Counted from the first letter of the stretch, positions 49,077 to 63,157 are shown. The stretch is 64,000 nt of DNA from Tyto alba (GCF_018691265.1 NW_024881272.1:20573323-20637322), one strand, 5' to 3'. Notes: a model not told the origin generated them from the letters alone. Numbers and translations: made by a program.

Positions 49077-50898
49077 TTGCTGAACAGGTGTGAGGAGTGG
49101 CAGGAAGGAGGATATTAAACTCCTTTTCAGTTAAGGACAACTTTAAGCAAGTAAATAATTTGTTATCCTTGATGTAGAAGGCTTTATGCAGCATAGGGTT
49201 GAGTAGGGACTTAAATCATACTGTTTAGGGAGTTTGTGTATCAGATGTGATAACTGGTACTCAGCAGGTCTGCTAAAAAGGACTGTGAAAATACTTGAAG
49301 TAATCTTTTTGTAAAGTATTTTTAAAAGTTGATTTAATTTATGAATCTGAAAAATTCTTCTGTATGTCCTGATTATAAATGTCAGTGAATCAAAGGAATA
49401 TAGTCTACCTTGTAACTAATCTTTTAGCTGCACCAAGATATTGTCAGTGTGAAGGGGCATGAGTTGAGAATGGGAGCAGCTTTTGAGAAGTGAGGGAAGT
49501 ATGTCTATTTTTAAAATGGGCCATGCTGTCTTATTCATCTCTGATGGTTTCAAATGTGTAATATTCTTCTAATAATTCATACTCTTTTTATTAAGAAAAT
49601 CAAAATGGATGCTTCTTGCTTTCACAATACCCGTAGAATACACTAAAATTCACTTAAGGGAAAAAAAAATCATTCTGCTTTCATTGCAAAGTACACCTTA
49701 TTGCAGTGTGTAAATAGACTATCCTTTCATATTCAAGTTTGCAAAGCAAGGTTTGTTGCCACTTTTCTCTGTAAAAGACAATGTACATTTGTACTGTCCT
49801 TGTGGAGATATAACTGTCCAGAAGAATGAAGGTACACTGAGGTATAGGATGTAAATAGGTACAAAATTAATTCAGATTTAAGATTTAAGAAATTTAATTA
49901 TGACTTGATTTTGGTGAAGCCAGTAAAGTTTGTACAGAGCATTCATTTTTATTATTAGGAGAGAAATGTTCTGATCACAGCCAAGACATTTTTCATAGTG
50001 TTTCATACTTGCCTTGAGCAAAGACTGATGAATAGCAGCAGAGACAGCTGTGCTTAGAGCCAGAGATTGTGGCACTCAGCCTTACTTTGTGGCTGCACAA
50101 AAAGCACAGCTTACTGCTTGAAATTTCCTGCCAAACTGCTTCTTTACACTGTATCTGTTATAAAGCGTACTTTTCTGCACCAAATAACCCCTTTTACTTG
50201 AAGAAATTCACCAGAGAAAGTGGTAATGCCATGTCTGTTTAAACTTGCATATAATCCATTTCCATATGAACATTAAGATGCTAGCTAGAAGATGTGCAAG
50301 AATGCCTGGTGTCCGTATTGTTTCCTTTGTTGTTGTTCAAGACCCACGAGAAACCGTAAGTATGTGTAGCTAAACTAATGTCAATAATAATCTTAAGTCT
50401 CTCTAGTTACTTGGGAGAAAATAACGAATCAGGACACTTAAAAGCTGCAGAACTGGTATGAGTAGTATATGTGAAGGACAAAAAAGTGACAGCACAATCC
50501 TGTTTATTGAACAGGGTTTCAAAGATCACCCAAATTGCAATGATATAGGAAATTACTGTTCCATTCAGTCATTGAAGCTGCCTGAAATGATATGTGTTGT
50601 CACATCTCTGAAATATTGTGATCCTAAATCTCTTCTCAGGACAATGGAATGGAGGCTGACACCATGGTACCCTGTTACATAGTTTCTATGTAGCCAGAGC
50701 AGTCAGTCAGCATGTGGCAAACTGGGTACAGTTCTCTTCTCATCTGTGGATTTCAGCCCTTCTCCTACTTCTCAAAACAGTGTGCTAGCCACCATTGGTG
50801 GTAGAGATGGGACTGCAGTCAGTTTTTAAGTGGCAAACCTCAGATGTGCTACTGGTATTGCTCATGTAGTTGCCTCTGCTCTTCTTTCATTTTTAATT

Positions 50899-51918
50899 TG
50901 TCATGGTTTGAGCCCAGCGAGTAACGGAGCACCATGCAGATGCTCACTCACCCCTTCCCCCCTCAGGACTCAGAAGGAGAAAACAAAACAAAAGGCTTGG
51001 GAATCAAGGACAGGGAGGGATGACTCACCCATTACTGTCACTGACAAAAGACAGACTCCTTAGGGAAAGATAAAGAACATCAATTGAATTCAAACAACAA
51101 CAACAATTAACAGACAGAGGAGGACAGTGAGAAGCATTATCACACATTAAAAGCACTTTCCCCCTAGCCCCTCCCTTCTTCCCTGGCTCAGCTTTGCTCC
51201 TGATTTCTCTACCTCCTCCCCCTAAGCAGCTCAGGGGGCAGGGGATGGGGGTGTGTAGTCAGTCCTGCTGCTGCTTCCTCCTCAGGGTCAGGGAAACTTC
51301 TCGTGTTCTTCCCCTGCTCCAGCATGGTCCCCCCCTCACGGAAGACAGTCCTCCATGAACTCTGTCCAACATGAGTCCCTCCTATGGGCTGCAGCTATCT
51401 GAGCTGCTCCACGTGGGTCATCTCTGCATGTTGCAGTCCTCTCAGTGCCAAACTACAACAACAGGGGGGCTTCTTCCCGGAGTCCCATCCTTCTTTGGGT
51501 GTAGTCACCTGTTCCAATGTGGAGTTCTCCACAGGGTGCAGATGGACATCTGCTCCACTGTAGATCTCCATGGGTGACAGTGGTGAGGGGTGGCCCTGCC
51601 ATCTCACCACAGGCAGCAGCGGGGCTCTGCAACAGTGCACCTCCCCGACTTTCTCCTCCTTTCTTCCACTGACTTCAGTGTTTACTTAGGTATTCTCCTT
51701 GAAACTGCTCTTCACAACTCCAACTCGCTCCACAAGGCTCCCCTTCTTAAACACATTGTCACAGAGATGCAGCCACCATCATTAGTTGGCTTGGCCTTGG
51801 TGTAGACATGGGTCCAACTTGGAGCCAGGGGAGCTTTGAGAAGCTTCTCACAGGGACCACCACTGTAGCCCCCTCCCTTGCTACCAAAAACCCCCATCAC
51901 ACACACAAACCCAGCACA
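50899..51918 (-). mobile_element. Long solo LTR (copy B), minus strand
   Basis: About 1,020 bp, with outer plus-strand ends TGTCATGGTTTGAGCC and CAAACCCAGCACA. It is related throughout to the LTR at 62253-63321: both share the purine tract near the left end, the CCATGGG-rich middle, the GAGAAGCTTCTCACAGGG block and the CTACCAAAAA-type right end. Orientation is minus because copy A has its TATA box and AATAAA signal on that strand. Here the poly(A) signal position reads AATTCAATT and the TATA region is degraded, so this copy is more decayed. The bases AATT flank both sides, which may be the remnant of a target duplication. Frames at 51395-51640 and 51712-51957 (minus) are not conserved as frames in copy A. 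It is a solo LTR. Confidence 0.85.
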
Positions 51919-52899
51919 AATTATTAAATATTTATCAAAACAAAACACTTTAAACAAGTGTTAAATATCTCTTTTCCTTCACCTCATGACTTTGTAAACA
52001 GGGAGGTGGGAGGTTAGACATGTGAGTTTAAGTCCTTCCAAGGCAGATAATTATATCAGGTTTTACATGTGATGAATGAGAACTCCAGTTCTGTGAGAAG
52101 CCTAATTGATTTTATTATATTTACTGGGCAGGTCTAGAAGGTAAGAAGATTGGACAGTTGTCTAGTTTATGGATCCAGACTGGTGGGGACTTGGTGCCTA
52201 TTCTATTTGCAGTTATCTGGATGTGTGATACATGAACAAATTTCTATTTACAAAGAAGTGAAATTAATGCATCAGCTGCAGTCTCTTATGTGCTGTTTGT
52301 GCAAGCTGTCTTACCCATCTTTCACTGTTGGAGGAGGTATTGTTGATTAATATTCCAAAATTTTCAAAGTCATAAGACTATGTTCAGAATCATAAAGTCA
52401 TGCATTAAGTTTCTTGTTTGTGTGTTCTGAACGTAGAAGCAGTAAAGAAAGAAATTTGCTGGTGGAAAAATTAAATGTGTGTGGCATACAACTGCATTCA
52501 AGATTGGAGAGCTGTCGAGTTGGGTAGGTGAATTGCCATTTTACATGAAGGGGTCTGTGGGAATTGAATGTTCATGACTGTGACATCAGGAATTGATAAA
52601 TTGAGAGTCGTGCTAACGAACCTTTTCTGCTTTCAATAACTGAACTACCTAATATCCTCTACTGCAACAAATAATGTAGATGCACTTGAATATTTTTGTG
52701 TCTAGTTCTAAATATCTGCCTCTTACTAATTGCCCACTAGAAACCTCTCTTTGAGTTTTAGACATTTAAATACCTTAAATTACCTGGCTATCAATTAATC
52801 AAAACCAGATATAACAGAAGAAGTTACACAGGAAACATGTTTATGGCAAACAAGCTACTCTTTCCATTGTGTGTGAACAGGGCATCAACAACAAAACAC
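51919..52899. other. Unique AT-rich DNA, nothing recognised
   Basis: Nearly 1 kb between the long LTR and the SINE-like tail. It contains only frames of 66 codons or fewer and no recognised element. Confidence 0.6.
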
Positions 52900-53095
52900 G
52901 TTGACTGTGACACTAAATGTGCTACGCAACCTCTTTGTGTCTGTGTTCAGTAGTCTGCAAAATTATGATGATGATACCTATTATACACAACTGCTGAAAG
53001 AATTAATTCATTAATGTTTGCAAAGAACTTTGAGATCCTCTAGCAGAAGGTACTACACAATTGCTAAGTGTTAATTTATTATTCTTTATTATCAG
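52900..53095 (+). mobile_element. Ancient MIR-like (CORE-SINE type) tail
   Basis: The sequence follows the MIR-like SINE pattern of amniotes in order: GTGAC, AACCTCTTTGTG, GTT...TCTGCAAAATT, ATGATGATACCTA, AATTAATTCATTAATGTTTGCAAAG, then CTTTGAGATCCTC...AGAAGGTACTACACAA and a TTATTATTCTTTATTATC end. The part around 53015-53075 (CAAAGAACTTTGAGATCCTC, then GGTACTAC) is the best match and fits the form I recall from sauropsid genomes. The tRNA-derived head is not recognisable. The high divergence suits an insertion older than modern birds. Confidence 0.62.
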
Positions 53096-56000
53096 TTTCA
53101 ATAGGACATGTAGTATAAATCTTTAAAAATGCAAACAAAAAGCTAATCAAGAGTCTCTTATTCACACTGTCAAAGCTGGTAATGACCAAATAGTCTTGTT
53201 TGTGGAAGTACAAAAAAAAAATCACCCATGCTACTTCGTATGTTGAAGCAGCAATTAGCACACATTGTAGGGAGAAGAAGTGGAGCTAGACCAGAAATGA
53301 GCCTTGATGAGTCTAATTGCCTTTAATTATCCCTAAACATTTTCTTGTTGTCTGTCTTATGAAGGCAGAAGAAACCCTGTAGCTCTAAAAGGAAATAAGG
53401 CTTGGTTTTGTTTTCATCTTTTAAAGAGGGACATAATAGCCACCATGGAAACATGTTCTTAATCAACGACATTAAACTCCTGGCTGCTCTGCTTCTCTTG
53501 AAATTGCCTAGCTTCATTATTATCAGGGGGAAGGAGGAGGGGAAGGGGTTTAATCACTATTTAGCTTTTCTTAGCAAATTAAAATATTAATTACAATACA
53601 CATTATTTTATCTTTGCTTAAGCTATTTGTAAGTGTTGGTGAAGGAGAGCTCACTTCATGTTGGAGTAATTTATTCTCAGACTATTCAGACTTACTTTTT
53701 CAATTCCTTATAAAAAATCATCAGGGCATGAAATGCTGTCTTCTGAGAGCCAAGAAAAACTATCTCTTTTTTTTTTTTTTTGGTCTTGAAGATAACTGTA
53801 TAATTAAAGGTACATTTTCTAAAAACTAAAATGTGATTATTTCAGCACAGTCAAATGCTACAGCAAGTTGAGCAATGGAAGGCCAGACACCTCCAGACTA
53901 ATGGATGGATGTTTCTCTTTTGTTCGTATTTACATGATGCAATGCAATAACCAACCTGATTTTTTCAGTTCACAGAATAATGAGGAAGAGAAGAAGGCTT
54001 TTGGTAAAAGAAACTATCATAGGAAATCCATGGCCTCTGCAAATCTATCATTCTCAAAGCTTAAGTAATACTAGTGATGTTAGTTTGGTTGATGGAATAC
54101 AGAAATATGGTGGAATTTAAAAAGTGATTTACAAAATGAGCAAGATCAGCACTATTATGCATATTCTGTGAGCATCATACACCTTTTCTTGGTATCCATG
54201 CCACTTAAATTTTCACTGTGAACATTCTGCTGTTACACTTCATAGGGAAGAAAATTTGCAGAAAGAGAACAAATGAAACAATGTCTCTGCATCGAATTGT
54301 GGCTCAGTAGGTTTTTTTTTTAATTAAAATGTATGCTGGCATAAATCAGTATAGTTCTATTAACTGTAATGAAGATATGTTGATTTACACCAACTGCAGA
54401 TATAATTAATTCATCTATTGAAGTAGTTTGTGTAGAATTATATGGAAGGCTGTAGGGAACACATAGCACTATGACAAACAGATGTAGTCCTACACGCATT
54501 GCTAGCATTACTATTCGTCACTGGACAACAGAGAAAACCAAAAGCATAGTAGTGTTTTTCACTAATCAGTGGTCTGTGACTTTTGCTTTCCTTATGGTTG
54601 TCTTGCAACGTTTGTGGATTTTGCTGGGAAAAACAGGGCATGACTGTAAATAGCTGTGAAAATGTTTAACCTCTATTGAGAAAGCCCTACTAGTCGTTGG
54701 ATGTACATCTGCACTCTGAACATTTGAAGATGTTTAAGCTTAAGCGAACTATAGGCTGATTTAATTAAACCAAATTACCAAAATTAAATCTATTGATAAA
54801 CATAGAGGAAAAGACAATATAAAGCTAGCCTTAAAAGTAAATCTTTTTTTCTTTTAGACCTGACCTCTTCTATCATCATGATCTCTTCCTTTCACCTTAA
54901 AGAACAAATACTTTAAAAGCTCTGGGTGTATGTGCAGAGAGGGTCAACCAACCCAAACAATATTTTTAATTGTAGCCATGGGATATTCATCTCACAAGAC
55001 ATGCCATGGGGTCAAAGGATTTTCTTTTCTTAATTGCAGAAACCTTACACAGGCTTACTCCTAGACATTCTTGCTGACCTACATTATTGATGTGGTCTGA
55101 CTCACTGGTCCGTATTTATTTTGCATGGCACCTCATTCTTCTGCTCCATTGCCATGTTTTCTGAGTCTTTTCTAGTTGTTCTCTTTATTGTTCTTATGCT
55201 ACAAGTAAAGCTGAGAAAAATACATTATGAAGCCTGACTAGAGCACCTGTTGTGACAGCCGAAACAAAGAATATGACCATTTTTCATTCCTTCTCTCCTA
55301 CCTAAGCACAAAGAGAGCATTTGATTAATCCTGCAGGCCTGTATACATACTACCTCTCACCAAATACAATTTTATTTTTTTGTATGTAGGTGCTCTTGGA
55401 CTATACTTAATAGGAAAAAATACCTCCCAGGACACAGATGTTTGCAATGCCATCCTTTACTTGCAAGTTTCTAATAATTTTGTGACCCAGGAGATGAAGC
55501 TGGGTCTGTAGTCCAAGATAGTGATTATTCAGAGTGGTGGAATGTTAAATATTGCCCATCTTGGAGGCTTCAAGGGTTTGGCCCATCCTGTAAGACCATT
55601 AAGCCACTTTCTGAGTAATTTTCTCTTCCCATGTTCCACAGAATTTTCCTTATTACATAAGAGTAAGAAACTTTTACAAGATTTTTACCCTGCCAAAGTG
55701 TTCAGTTTAATTTTCATTTTCCATAGAGTATATCTACTAAAAGCGATATCGTAGGCTTGGTCTAAGCAATGCTCTTTCCTGTTCTTGGGTTGTCACGTTA
55801 AACAGTTCATTGTATTACAGCTACTCATAGATCAGATGCTCTTTATCATAGTTTCTTTCCCATACCATTGAGTATGCATAGATTTGTACAGAGATTTACA
55901 GAAGTAGTTTAAACACATGCAACTTCTGCTATTGCCTTTATAATTCCCTCCCTCTGCCCTAGGTTTTCTGGAGTAACATTTAAATTCCTAGCTGAACTAA

Positions 56001-59000
56001 GAAATTAAATCCTTAATAGTGAAATACCTATATTATCTGCTTGAGGATGATGAATTGGTGGTTTTGTGTAGGATTATGCACATCTTGTACACAGATGTTT
56101 AACCTTTCCTTTAGACGTGTTACTTATGTATTTAGGGAGGAATGGGAATGGCTTTCAAGCAAGAGGTACGATCAGACCATTTGAAGGCTTTGTTTATGCT
56201 TCTCTCTGGCAAAATCAATGCAAGAGAGAAGATGATTGCTGCTATTTGCCCCTTTACCTGTGTCAGCACAATTCCCTACAAGATGACATGAATCCAGGAA
56301 TTAGAAGACTTTTTCTGGGAATAGAGGGGCGAGAAGTTAATAGGAACTGTATTAGTACAGCTGCTAGATGTGTAACATTTTATTTGTTCTATGATCTTCA
56401 CTTGCTATATATGAGGCAGTAGTTGAAGGAAGAGTTTAGTCCTGAAATCAGGTTTAGCAGCTGGGCTGCCACAGAGTTCAGTTTGGTTTGGAAGCCAGAA
56501 GCAGCCTTTTTTACAAAGACGAAATCCTGAATCAATCTCACTGGTTCTGTTGATTTCACAGCCTCTGTAGAGATCTTAGCTTCTCTTATTCTCAAAGGTA
56601 CAACTTTATCTTCCTGAGAATCTTGACTTTGAAGAGTGGGAGGGTTGTTGTGATCCCCAGGTCAGGGGAGACTTAGTTTCCCAGCTCCTGGTAAGCTTAA
56701 AGAGAGCCTGAGCTAGGATTCAGTAGCCTGCTCTAGAAATGCAGAAATGTGAAGAAAGCACCTTCTGCTGAGTTCCTGATGATCCTCTTGGTGTAGATAT
56801 TTTTTTTTTTTACATATATACTTGCTTTTTTTTTTTTTTTTTAATATTGGGCTATATTAAAAATCTTCAAGTTTGATATGCGAGTGCCTAAAATTGTATA
56901 CAATTTACTTTGAGCCTAGGAAACCTAGGAAAAGATGAAGAGATCTTCCAGACCTAGATAGTCATTTTATGCTGCCATCAACAGTTTACCTCATTCTTCT
57001 GTAACAGTTATTTTAACAGGTTGCCTCTCTGTTGCTTAACAGATTGCCCTTTCCCCTGCAACTGTGAGGGGAAGTATGCTGAAGATAAAGCAGCCTCATA
57101 GACTGACTATGCAAGGTCAAACATAGTGGGGTTTGGTGCCAAACTCTAAATTTGATCAGAGACAAGCCCTTGACTTTTACCTGAAAATTAAATCAGGAAA
57201 TACACCTGTATCTTTTTCAGGACAAAGAGGACACAAAGGTCTCATAGCTTCCTACTGAATTTAACTGAATACAGTGTAACAACATTTAGGGATATCAAAA
57301 CAATTCATTAACTTAACATGGTTGTGATACCACACTCTTCAGACTAAACCTCACAAATTTTGAAGCATCCAAAGAAAGGATGTGTTACAATAGTTTAAGG
57401 AGTACTTCTGGTACTCATTTAATTTCTCTTTGCCGTAACAACAAATCTTTCCATGCATAGCAAAGATAAGAAAGACTAAGATTTTTTTTTTTTGAGTGGA
57501 TATGTTTATTAATATCCCTCATTTATCAATTGCTTGCAGTGAGTGAACAAAAAAAACCCAACAGATGAGATTTATTCCTGTATACTCTGTGATAACACAT
57601 TGCTTTGTCTGTTCGCAAGTTCAGAACTATTCGCATATAAAATCGTATTTTGTTTCTCCTGAGAGTATTTTCATGGTGAGTTGGTAGTTCAGGCAAAAAG
57701 CTTTAAAAATTGATTTACACTTAATAGCAACAAATTTCAGATAGACATTGTGAAGTTTTGAAAGCAGTACTACCCTTTTGGCAATACATCATCACACAAA
57801 CATGGTTGTGTTTCAGTGTGATGCTGTACAAAGATAATTAAGATAGTGTTGGTGTAAGAGCACAGTGTTTGTAGAGTGGTCCTTTGCCAGAATAAGTATG
57901 TTTTGTTCCTCATCAGTGTTCCTAAGCCCATCTAAATGCCCAGCAGTATGACTATACAGCTCCCAGCAATTAGATACTCCATTCAGAGGTAGCAATTATT
58001 CATGGAAATGCAGTGTGCAAGATATACTTTTCCTGGAAACATCCTCCTTGTGCTACAGTTACGTTAATCATAGTTCTTTCAGAGTCTGCAACAGTGGAGA
58101 ACTTGTGATGATGCCCCTCAAGAATAACTGTGGAGAATGGAAAATCTTCTAGTATGTAAATGGTTAAATTGAGAGTGTTCAAGGAATCCTGACTCAAAAC
58201 AAAGCTGTGATATGAGACTGAATGTTTTCCACTAATACAATTTTTCAGAGTTTTAATGTGTATTTTCAGTGCTACCAACCATGGAAGCGTCTGTTTCAGG
58301 CAGGATCAAATTGGAAACTGTAATGCTCAGCCAAACAGCAGCTCAGCAGCGAAAACAGAAGCCTTGACTCTGGAGACTGTTGAGCTGATATCTTAAAATA
58401 CAAAATCATATTTCTGTAACTGCTAATGAAACACCACCCGTGGTCTCCAAAGGGCAATTTTGTCTTGTATGTTATGCTATACTTCTCTTATATTAATTAG
58501 AACTGCCCTCATTTCTGATCTTTTCTGTATTTTCTTCCTTCATATTTTTCATTGCTCAGCAGCAAGCTTGTTTTTTCTGTGCAGAAGAAATGTTAGTCCT
58601 GTGTAAACATCCTATATGTGGATACGTACCACTGAAGTTCACTTAATTGTATTGAAGTGAAGGTGACTTGAAAGCTGCCCACTCTTGTATCAGCTATCAG
58701 CATGAGATGAACCTCTTAGGCGATGCTCTATGTCCTGTTGTGGCTAAGAATTACAGTGTACCACTGGTTTGAAATGGATTCTCAGACCATAGCATTTTCT
58801 GCCATAGCAGCTGCTGGCAAGCTGATATCACCTAAGTAATTTGGAAACTCATGGGCTTTGGAATTGAAAGTTATCTTCTGCTGTTGGAGCAGATTTACTT
58901 TTTTTCTGGCAAAAATGGTAAATCCAGATGTGGACTATATAAATATACACACAGTGGCATAGGTACATCTGATAATTCAGGAGAACTAAGCAAAAGATAA

Positions 59001-62000
59001 ACTAGACATTTTGATGTATTTCTTAAAGTGTCGTATAAAATACGGATAACACAGTTCCTATCAAAGAATGATTGTAGCATGAATGGACACATTCCTATCA
59101 GAAGTGGAGTAGCCCTATTGGAAAATCTTCCTGAAGACTTAAGTCCAGCCTCCTGTTTTCTCATTGACAATGATTTTTTAGTTCCTACCACCTGTAAAAT
59201 TGAAGGATCAGCTTTTATCTGTCTTCACAGTTACCTGGAAAAAAGGAATCTTCAATTACAGCTGAAAGTAGATTTATTTCTAGCATTTGACACAGGTTCA
59301 AGAAGTCCAGTGGCAATGCAATGTCGAATATAGTCCAACCTCTTCTCTTAGAGTTGTATTTGACATTACATGATTTTATTTTATTTTTAATAACCTTAGT
59401 AACAATGCGTTCAAGATAGGTTTTCATCTTTCTCACCTGTTTGACACTGTCAGCAATGAATGCCAAGTAATCAATAGTCCTGACCTAGGATTTATTTTGC
59501 AGTATGAGATTGGCTTTAAAAATTATCCAGTCACATTTTACCCAACATTCTTCTCCCACATTGTAATGGATAAAATTGTAGGATAGAAGAGGAAGATGGA
59601 GATGAAAACTGAGACTCTCAAGATATCAGCAGAATAAAAGTCCATCTTCTTCCATTTCATTCCTAAATACAGTGAGAGGTAGCAATAGCACACCTGGCTA
59701 ATCTTTCCCAGAGGAACCGCCCCCCACCCTTCATGCTCAAGAACAAAGCTTGAGACCAACCCAGTATTTCCAGCTTGTTCTCTTAGCAACAGGAGCAGCA
59801 GTTGCCATGCTGTAGTTTGCAGGCGCTAGAGAGCAGGCATGTGGGTCTTGCTATCATCTTCCAAATCCCCTATTTTTAGAGTAGGCAATTAGAATAGAAA
59901 ACCGTACGCTCAAATGCTTGCTTGTTATTGAGGACGACTCAGCTGACACATACAAGTAGCCTGAGTTTGTATTGAAAAACGGGCAAACTTAGGAGATGCA
60001 GCTTGCAAGAAGAGGAACAATATCTGTTTTCCTTGTCGATTGCTTCTGAACTCCAGAAGTACAGGCAAGCACAAGCATGAAGGATTATTTTTCATCTCCA
60101 AACTCTGTAGATGAAAAAGTTTATTACCAGACTGGAATGATCTGAGTCATTTTTTTTTGAGCAGGTAAATTACAAGATTTTGAGTCACTCTGAAACACTC
60201 ATTTTCCATTTCTACTAGGACTTCAGAAAGCAATCATTCCTTTTGTACCACTTTTTACACCTTCTCCATTACCCTTCTTTAAGTTCTTATTTCTGTGTGT
60301 ACCAGACCTTTTGCGGATGACAGTGGCTGAGAATATAGACATTAAAGAGCCATTCATGTTTTGCGAATAAAGGCTGGGACTTTAAAAGAGATGTAAGATG
60401 TGTATTTATATGTTCTATTTATCTTTGACGCTGAACTGTAATATGTTTTTAACAATTGCACAGCATTTGTTTGGTATGGTATGGCATTTGTATGGTAGCT
60501 AATCTATGCCTTTAAGAATACATATGTGGTTGAAACAAAGATGAAGACTCATAATTCACAATATTTCCTATTTAAACCACAGAATTAAATACAAACATAA
60601 AAGGATTTTTATTATTATCTCCGTGCTTGGTAGAATGATAATGTATTTGAATATAAAATAGCAAAGGTTGTAGTATCTCCTTTTTTTCTGCTAAACCTCT
60701 TCATAAGGTTGTGTATCTCTAACAAGAAAATATCTGAGAGGCAAGAAGTTCTAAGATGAGGTTAAATGAATGAAAGTCTTGTGAATTTTCTGAAAATTTT
60801 GAGCTTCACAAGCTCTGTTACATATTTTACTAATGCCTTCAAATCAGCAGAAGTGCAGTTCCTTATTCTTGCATATAATTTTGCTGTGATTAATATTAAA
60901 TATTGTGTGATGTTTTAAGGATCATGGCCTCAACTAATAAATATGGAAACGTTGTAAACTTCTGTTTTTCTGTTTAAAGGAATTAGACATGTAATAGCAA
61001 TTGCTCTGTCTTTTAGAATGGTCCCCTAAAGTCTCATTTGGGATGCTCTCTGGGCAGATGTCTTTGCTCGGTGTCTAAAATGACACTAGATACTCTTGTT
61101 TAAGGACAGAATTATTCTCATTGTTTATTGCTTGGCTGCTCCTTGTGTCTTACAGGGGCAGAGAAATCTCAAATGTAATTAGACAGCCCTGGAGATTTGC
61201 CCTATGAGTGCAGATCTAAGTTGTGGCTTTTTTCCAGCTGTTCCTGAAGCCTGTAGAGGATCTGGTAGAAAGCAGCTGTTTAAAAATCTTGTTTAAAAAG
61301 GAGCCTGCAGCAGAGGACTCTCCCTCAGTTTGCTATTGATGCTTATGCTGGTCCATTCTCTTTGTGCAAAAGGACTTTGCCCTACAGACTTTGATCTAGA
61401 ACCTGCTGCAAGGGACTTGCTTGTCCAAGTCTTTCTTTGGACAAATTGGTCCAGGGAAAAGAGCATACACAGTTAAACAAAATAAGCATTAGTAAAAGTG
61501 TTTGTCTCATAATTCTGGAAAAGTATTTAAAACAAAATTCTTGTGGGAGATTTTTCTGGTATTTAAACACTGTGTTCTCCCAAATGTCTTAACTGATGAG
61601 TTACACCACCAAGTACACATTAAATTTATCTGTATTCTGTGGATTAATACAGCAGAATAACTGTGATTTTGAACCTCCACACAAGCTTGGAGAACTATAG
61701 GAGAAGAGAGTCTGGCTTATATCTTAATGAAGATAGGTAAAACAAGAATTCAAAATCAGGTTTAGAAGTGAAAACACAACTGCAACTCATCTGTATTCAT
61801 TCTGTTTTGAACAGGACTTCCAGACTTAGACATTTTTCAGCAAAGAAATGTTGGTCTAGCAAAAAAAGTAGGAGTATAATGCATTAAAATCACTTGCTTC
61901 AGTTATCATTTATTTATTTTTTATTGAAATAACCATATAAAAATCTCTACAGGGCTGATGTTAGATAGTTGCTTGACTATCTTCCTAAATCTGAGCCAAG

Positions 62001-62252
62001 TTACTATAATTTCAAATTAATAGTGCCACAATATGGTATCAAGTCTGTATTAATGACTTGGGCAGGAATTTGGCCAATAGCTTTTCACTACTGTAAATGT
62101 TTTAAAGATATTTAGCTACCCAAAGGCACATTTTAATATGTACCTCTTTCATTTTGGCATTCTACCAAAAACTCAGTCAGAGATATGCTTTTGTAGCCTG
62201 TCAGAAGGTCACCAAATTAATTTTATTTTAGAATAAAGAACAGTTAGACAAG
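53096..62252. other. AT-rich non-coding DNA, no gene recognised
   Basis: No exon, RNA gene or mobile element was recognised. It contains T16 (53766-53781) and two T-rich runs (56799-56842). The longest frames are about 100 codons (56117-56422 and 59028-59333) and have no recognisable domains. This stretch separates two long LTRs in the same orientation but shows no retroviral internal sequence, so it is host DNA rather than a proviral body. Confidence 0.65.
62248..62252 (+). repeat. Target-site duplication, left copy (ACAAG)
   Basis: ACAAG precedes the TG of the long LTR and recurs exactly at 63322-63326. A 5-bp duplication is usual for ERVL-type integration; ERV1 typically gives 4 and ERVK 6. 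Confidence 0.85.
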
Positions 62253-62439
62253 TGTCACGGTTTAGGCCTGATTGACAGCCAACCACAATGCAGCAGCTCT
62301 CTCTCCCTTCCCCTCCGGCAATGAGAAGGGACAGAGAGCCAGGCTTGGGGTTCAAGATAGGACTGGGATGGGGAAATATCCCCTTTTATGATCACGAGCA
62401 AAAGGCAGACTCGTTAGGGGAAGAAAAAAAGAACATACA

Positions 62440-62445
62440 TTTATT
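62440..62445 (-). promoter_or_regulatory. Poly(A) signal AATAAA of long LTR (copy A)
   Basis: TTTATT on the plus strand reads AATAAA on the minus strand. It is followed on that strand by TGTATGTTC and T/C-rich sequence. Together with the TATA box it fixes the orientation. The corresponding site in copy B has lost the hexamer. Confidence 0.65.
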
Positions 62446-63157
62446 ACAGACACTAACAACACATAACAGAGTAGGACAGTGAGAAGCATTGCCACATCTT
62501 GAGAACACCTTCCCCCCACCCCTCCCTTCTTCCCGGGCTCAGCTCTGCTCCCAATATCTCTACCTCCTCCCCCAGTGGCGCAGGGGCAGGGAATGGGGGG
62601 TGCAGTCAGTGCTGCCACTTCCTTCATGTTCGGTGAGGGGAGTGTCCAAAACTTGTTTCACCCTGCTCCATCGTGGTCCCCCTCTCACAGGAGACAGTCC
62701 TCCACAAACTTTCTCCGACTTGAACTCCTCCCATGGGCCGCAGCGTTCCCCACACTGCTCCGTCATGGGTCACTAACCTCCTCCGACTGGATTCCCTCCC
62801 ACGGCTGCAGCCCTTCCCGAGCTGCTCTGGCGTGGGACTCCCCCGCATGCTGCAATCCTCCCAGCACTGAATTACAGCAGCGGGGCTACCTTTTTCCCAT
62901 GAGACCCTGGCCTTCTTCGGGCACAGAACCTTGATCATCTGAGCAGGAGCAACAGGCCATAAATCAATGTCTGCTCCACCGTAGATCTCCATGGGTGGCA
63001 GGGGGGGCCGCCCTGCCGTCTCACCACAGGATACAGGGAGGTCTCTGCTCCGGCACACCTCCCCCCTCCTTTCTTCCTCCGTTCCTCCACTGACCTTGGT
63101 GTTCATGCAGCTGCAGCGACTCCTCCTCACAAGTCCAACTGCCCATCACCACGTCCC

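Larger units (their letters stand above)
47528..50898. other. AT-rich non-coding DNA, no gene recognised
   Basis: No gene was recognised. It contains a TA-rich run (47609-47640), A23 followed by an A/G tract (48066-48107) and a perfect 11-bp inverted repeat at 49050-49076. A 26-codon open stretch from an ATG at 50278 ends at a consensus-like splice donor (ACC|GTAAGTATG, boundary at 50355/50356). It is mentioned only as a weak exon candidate because it matches nothing recognised. Confidence 0.6.
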
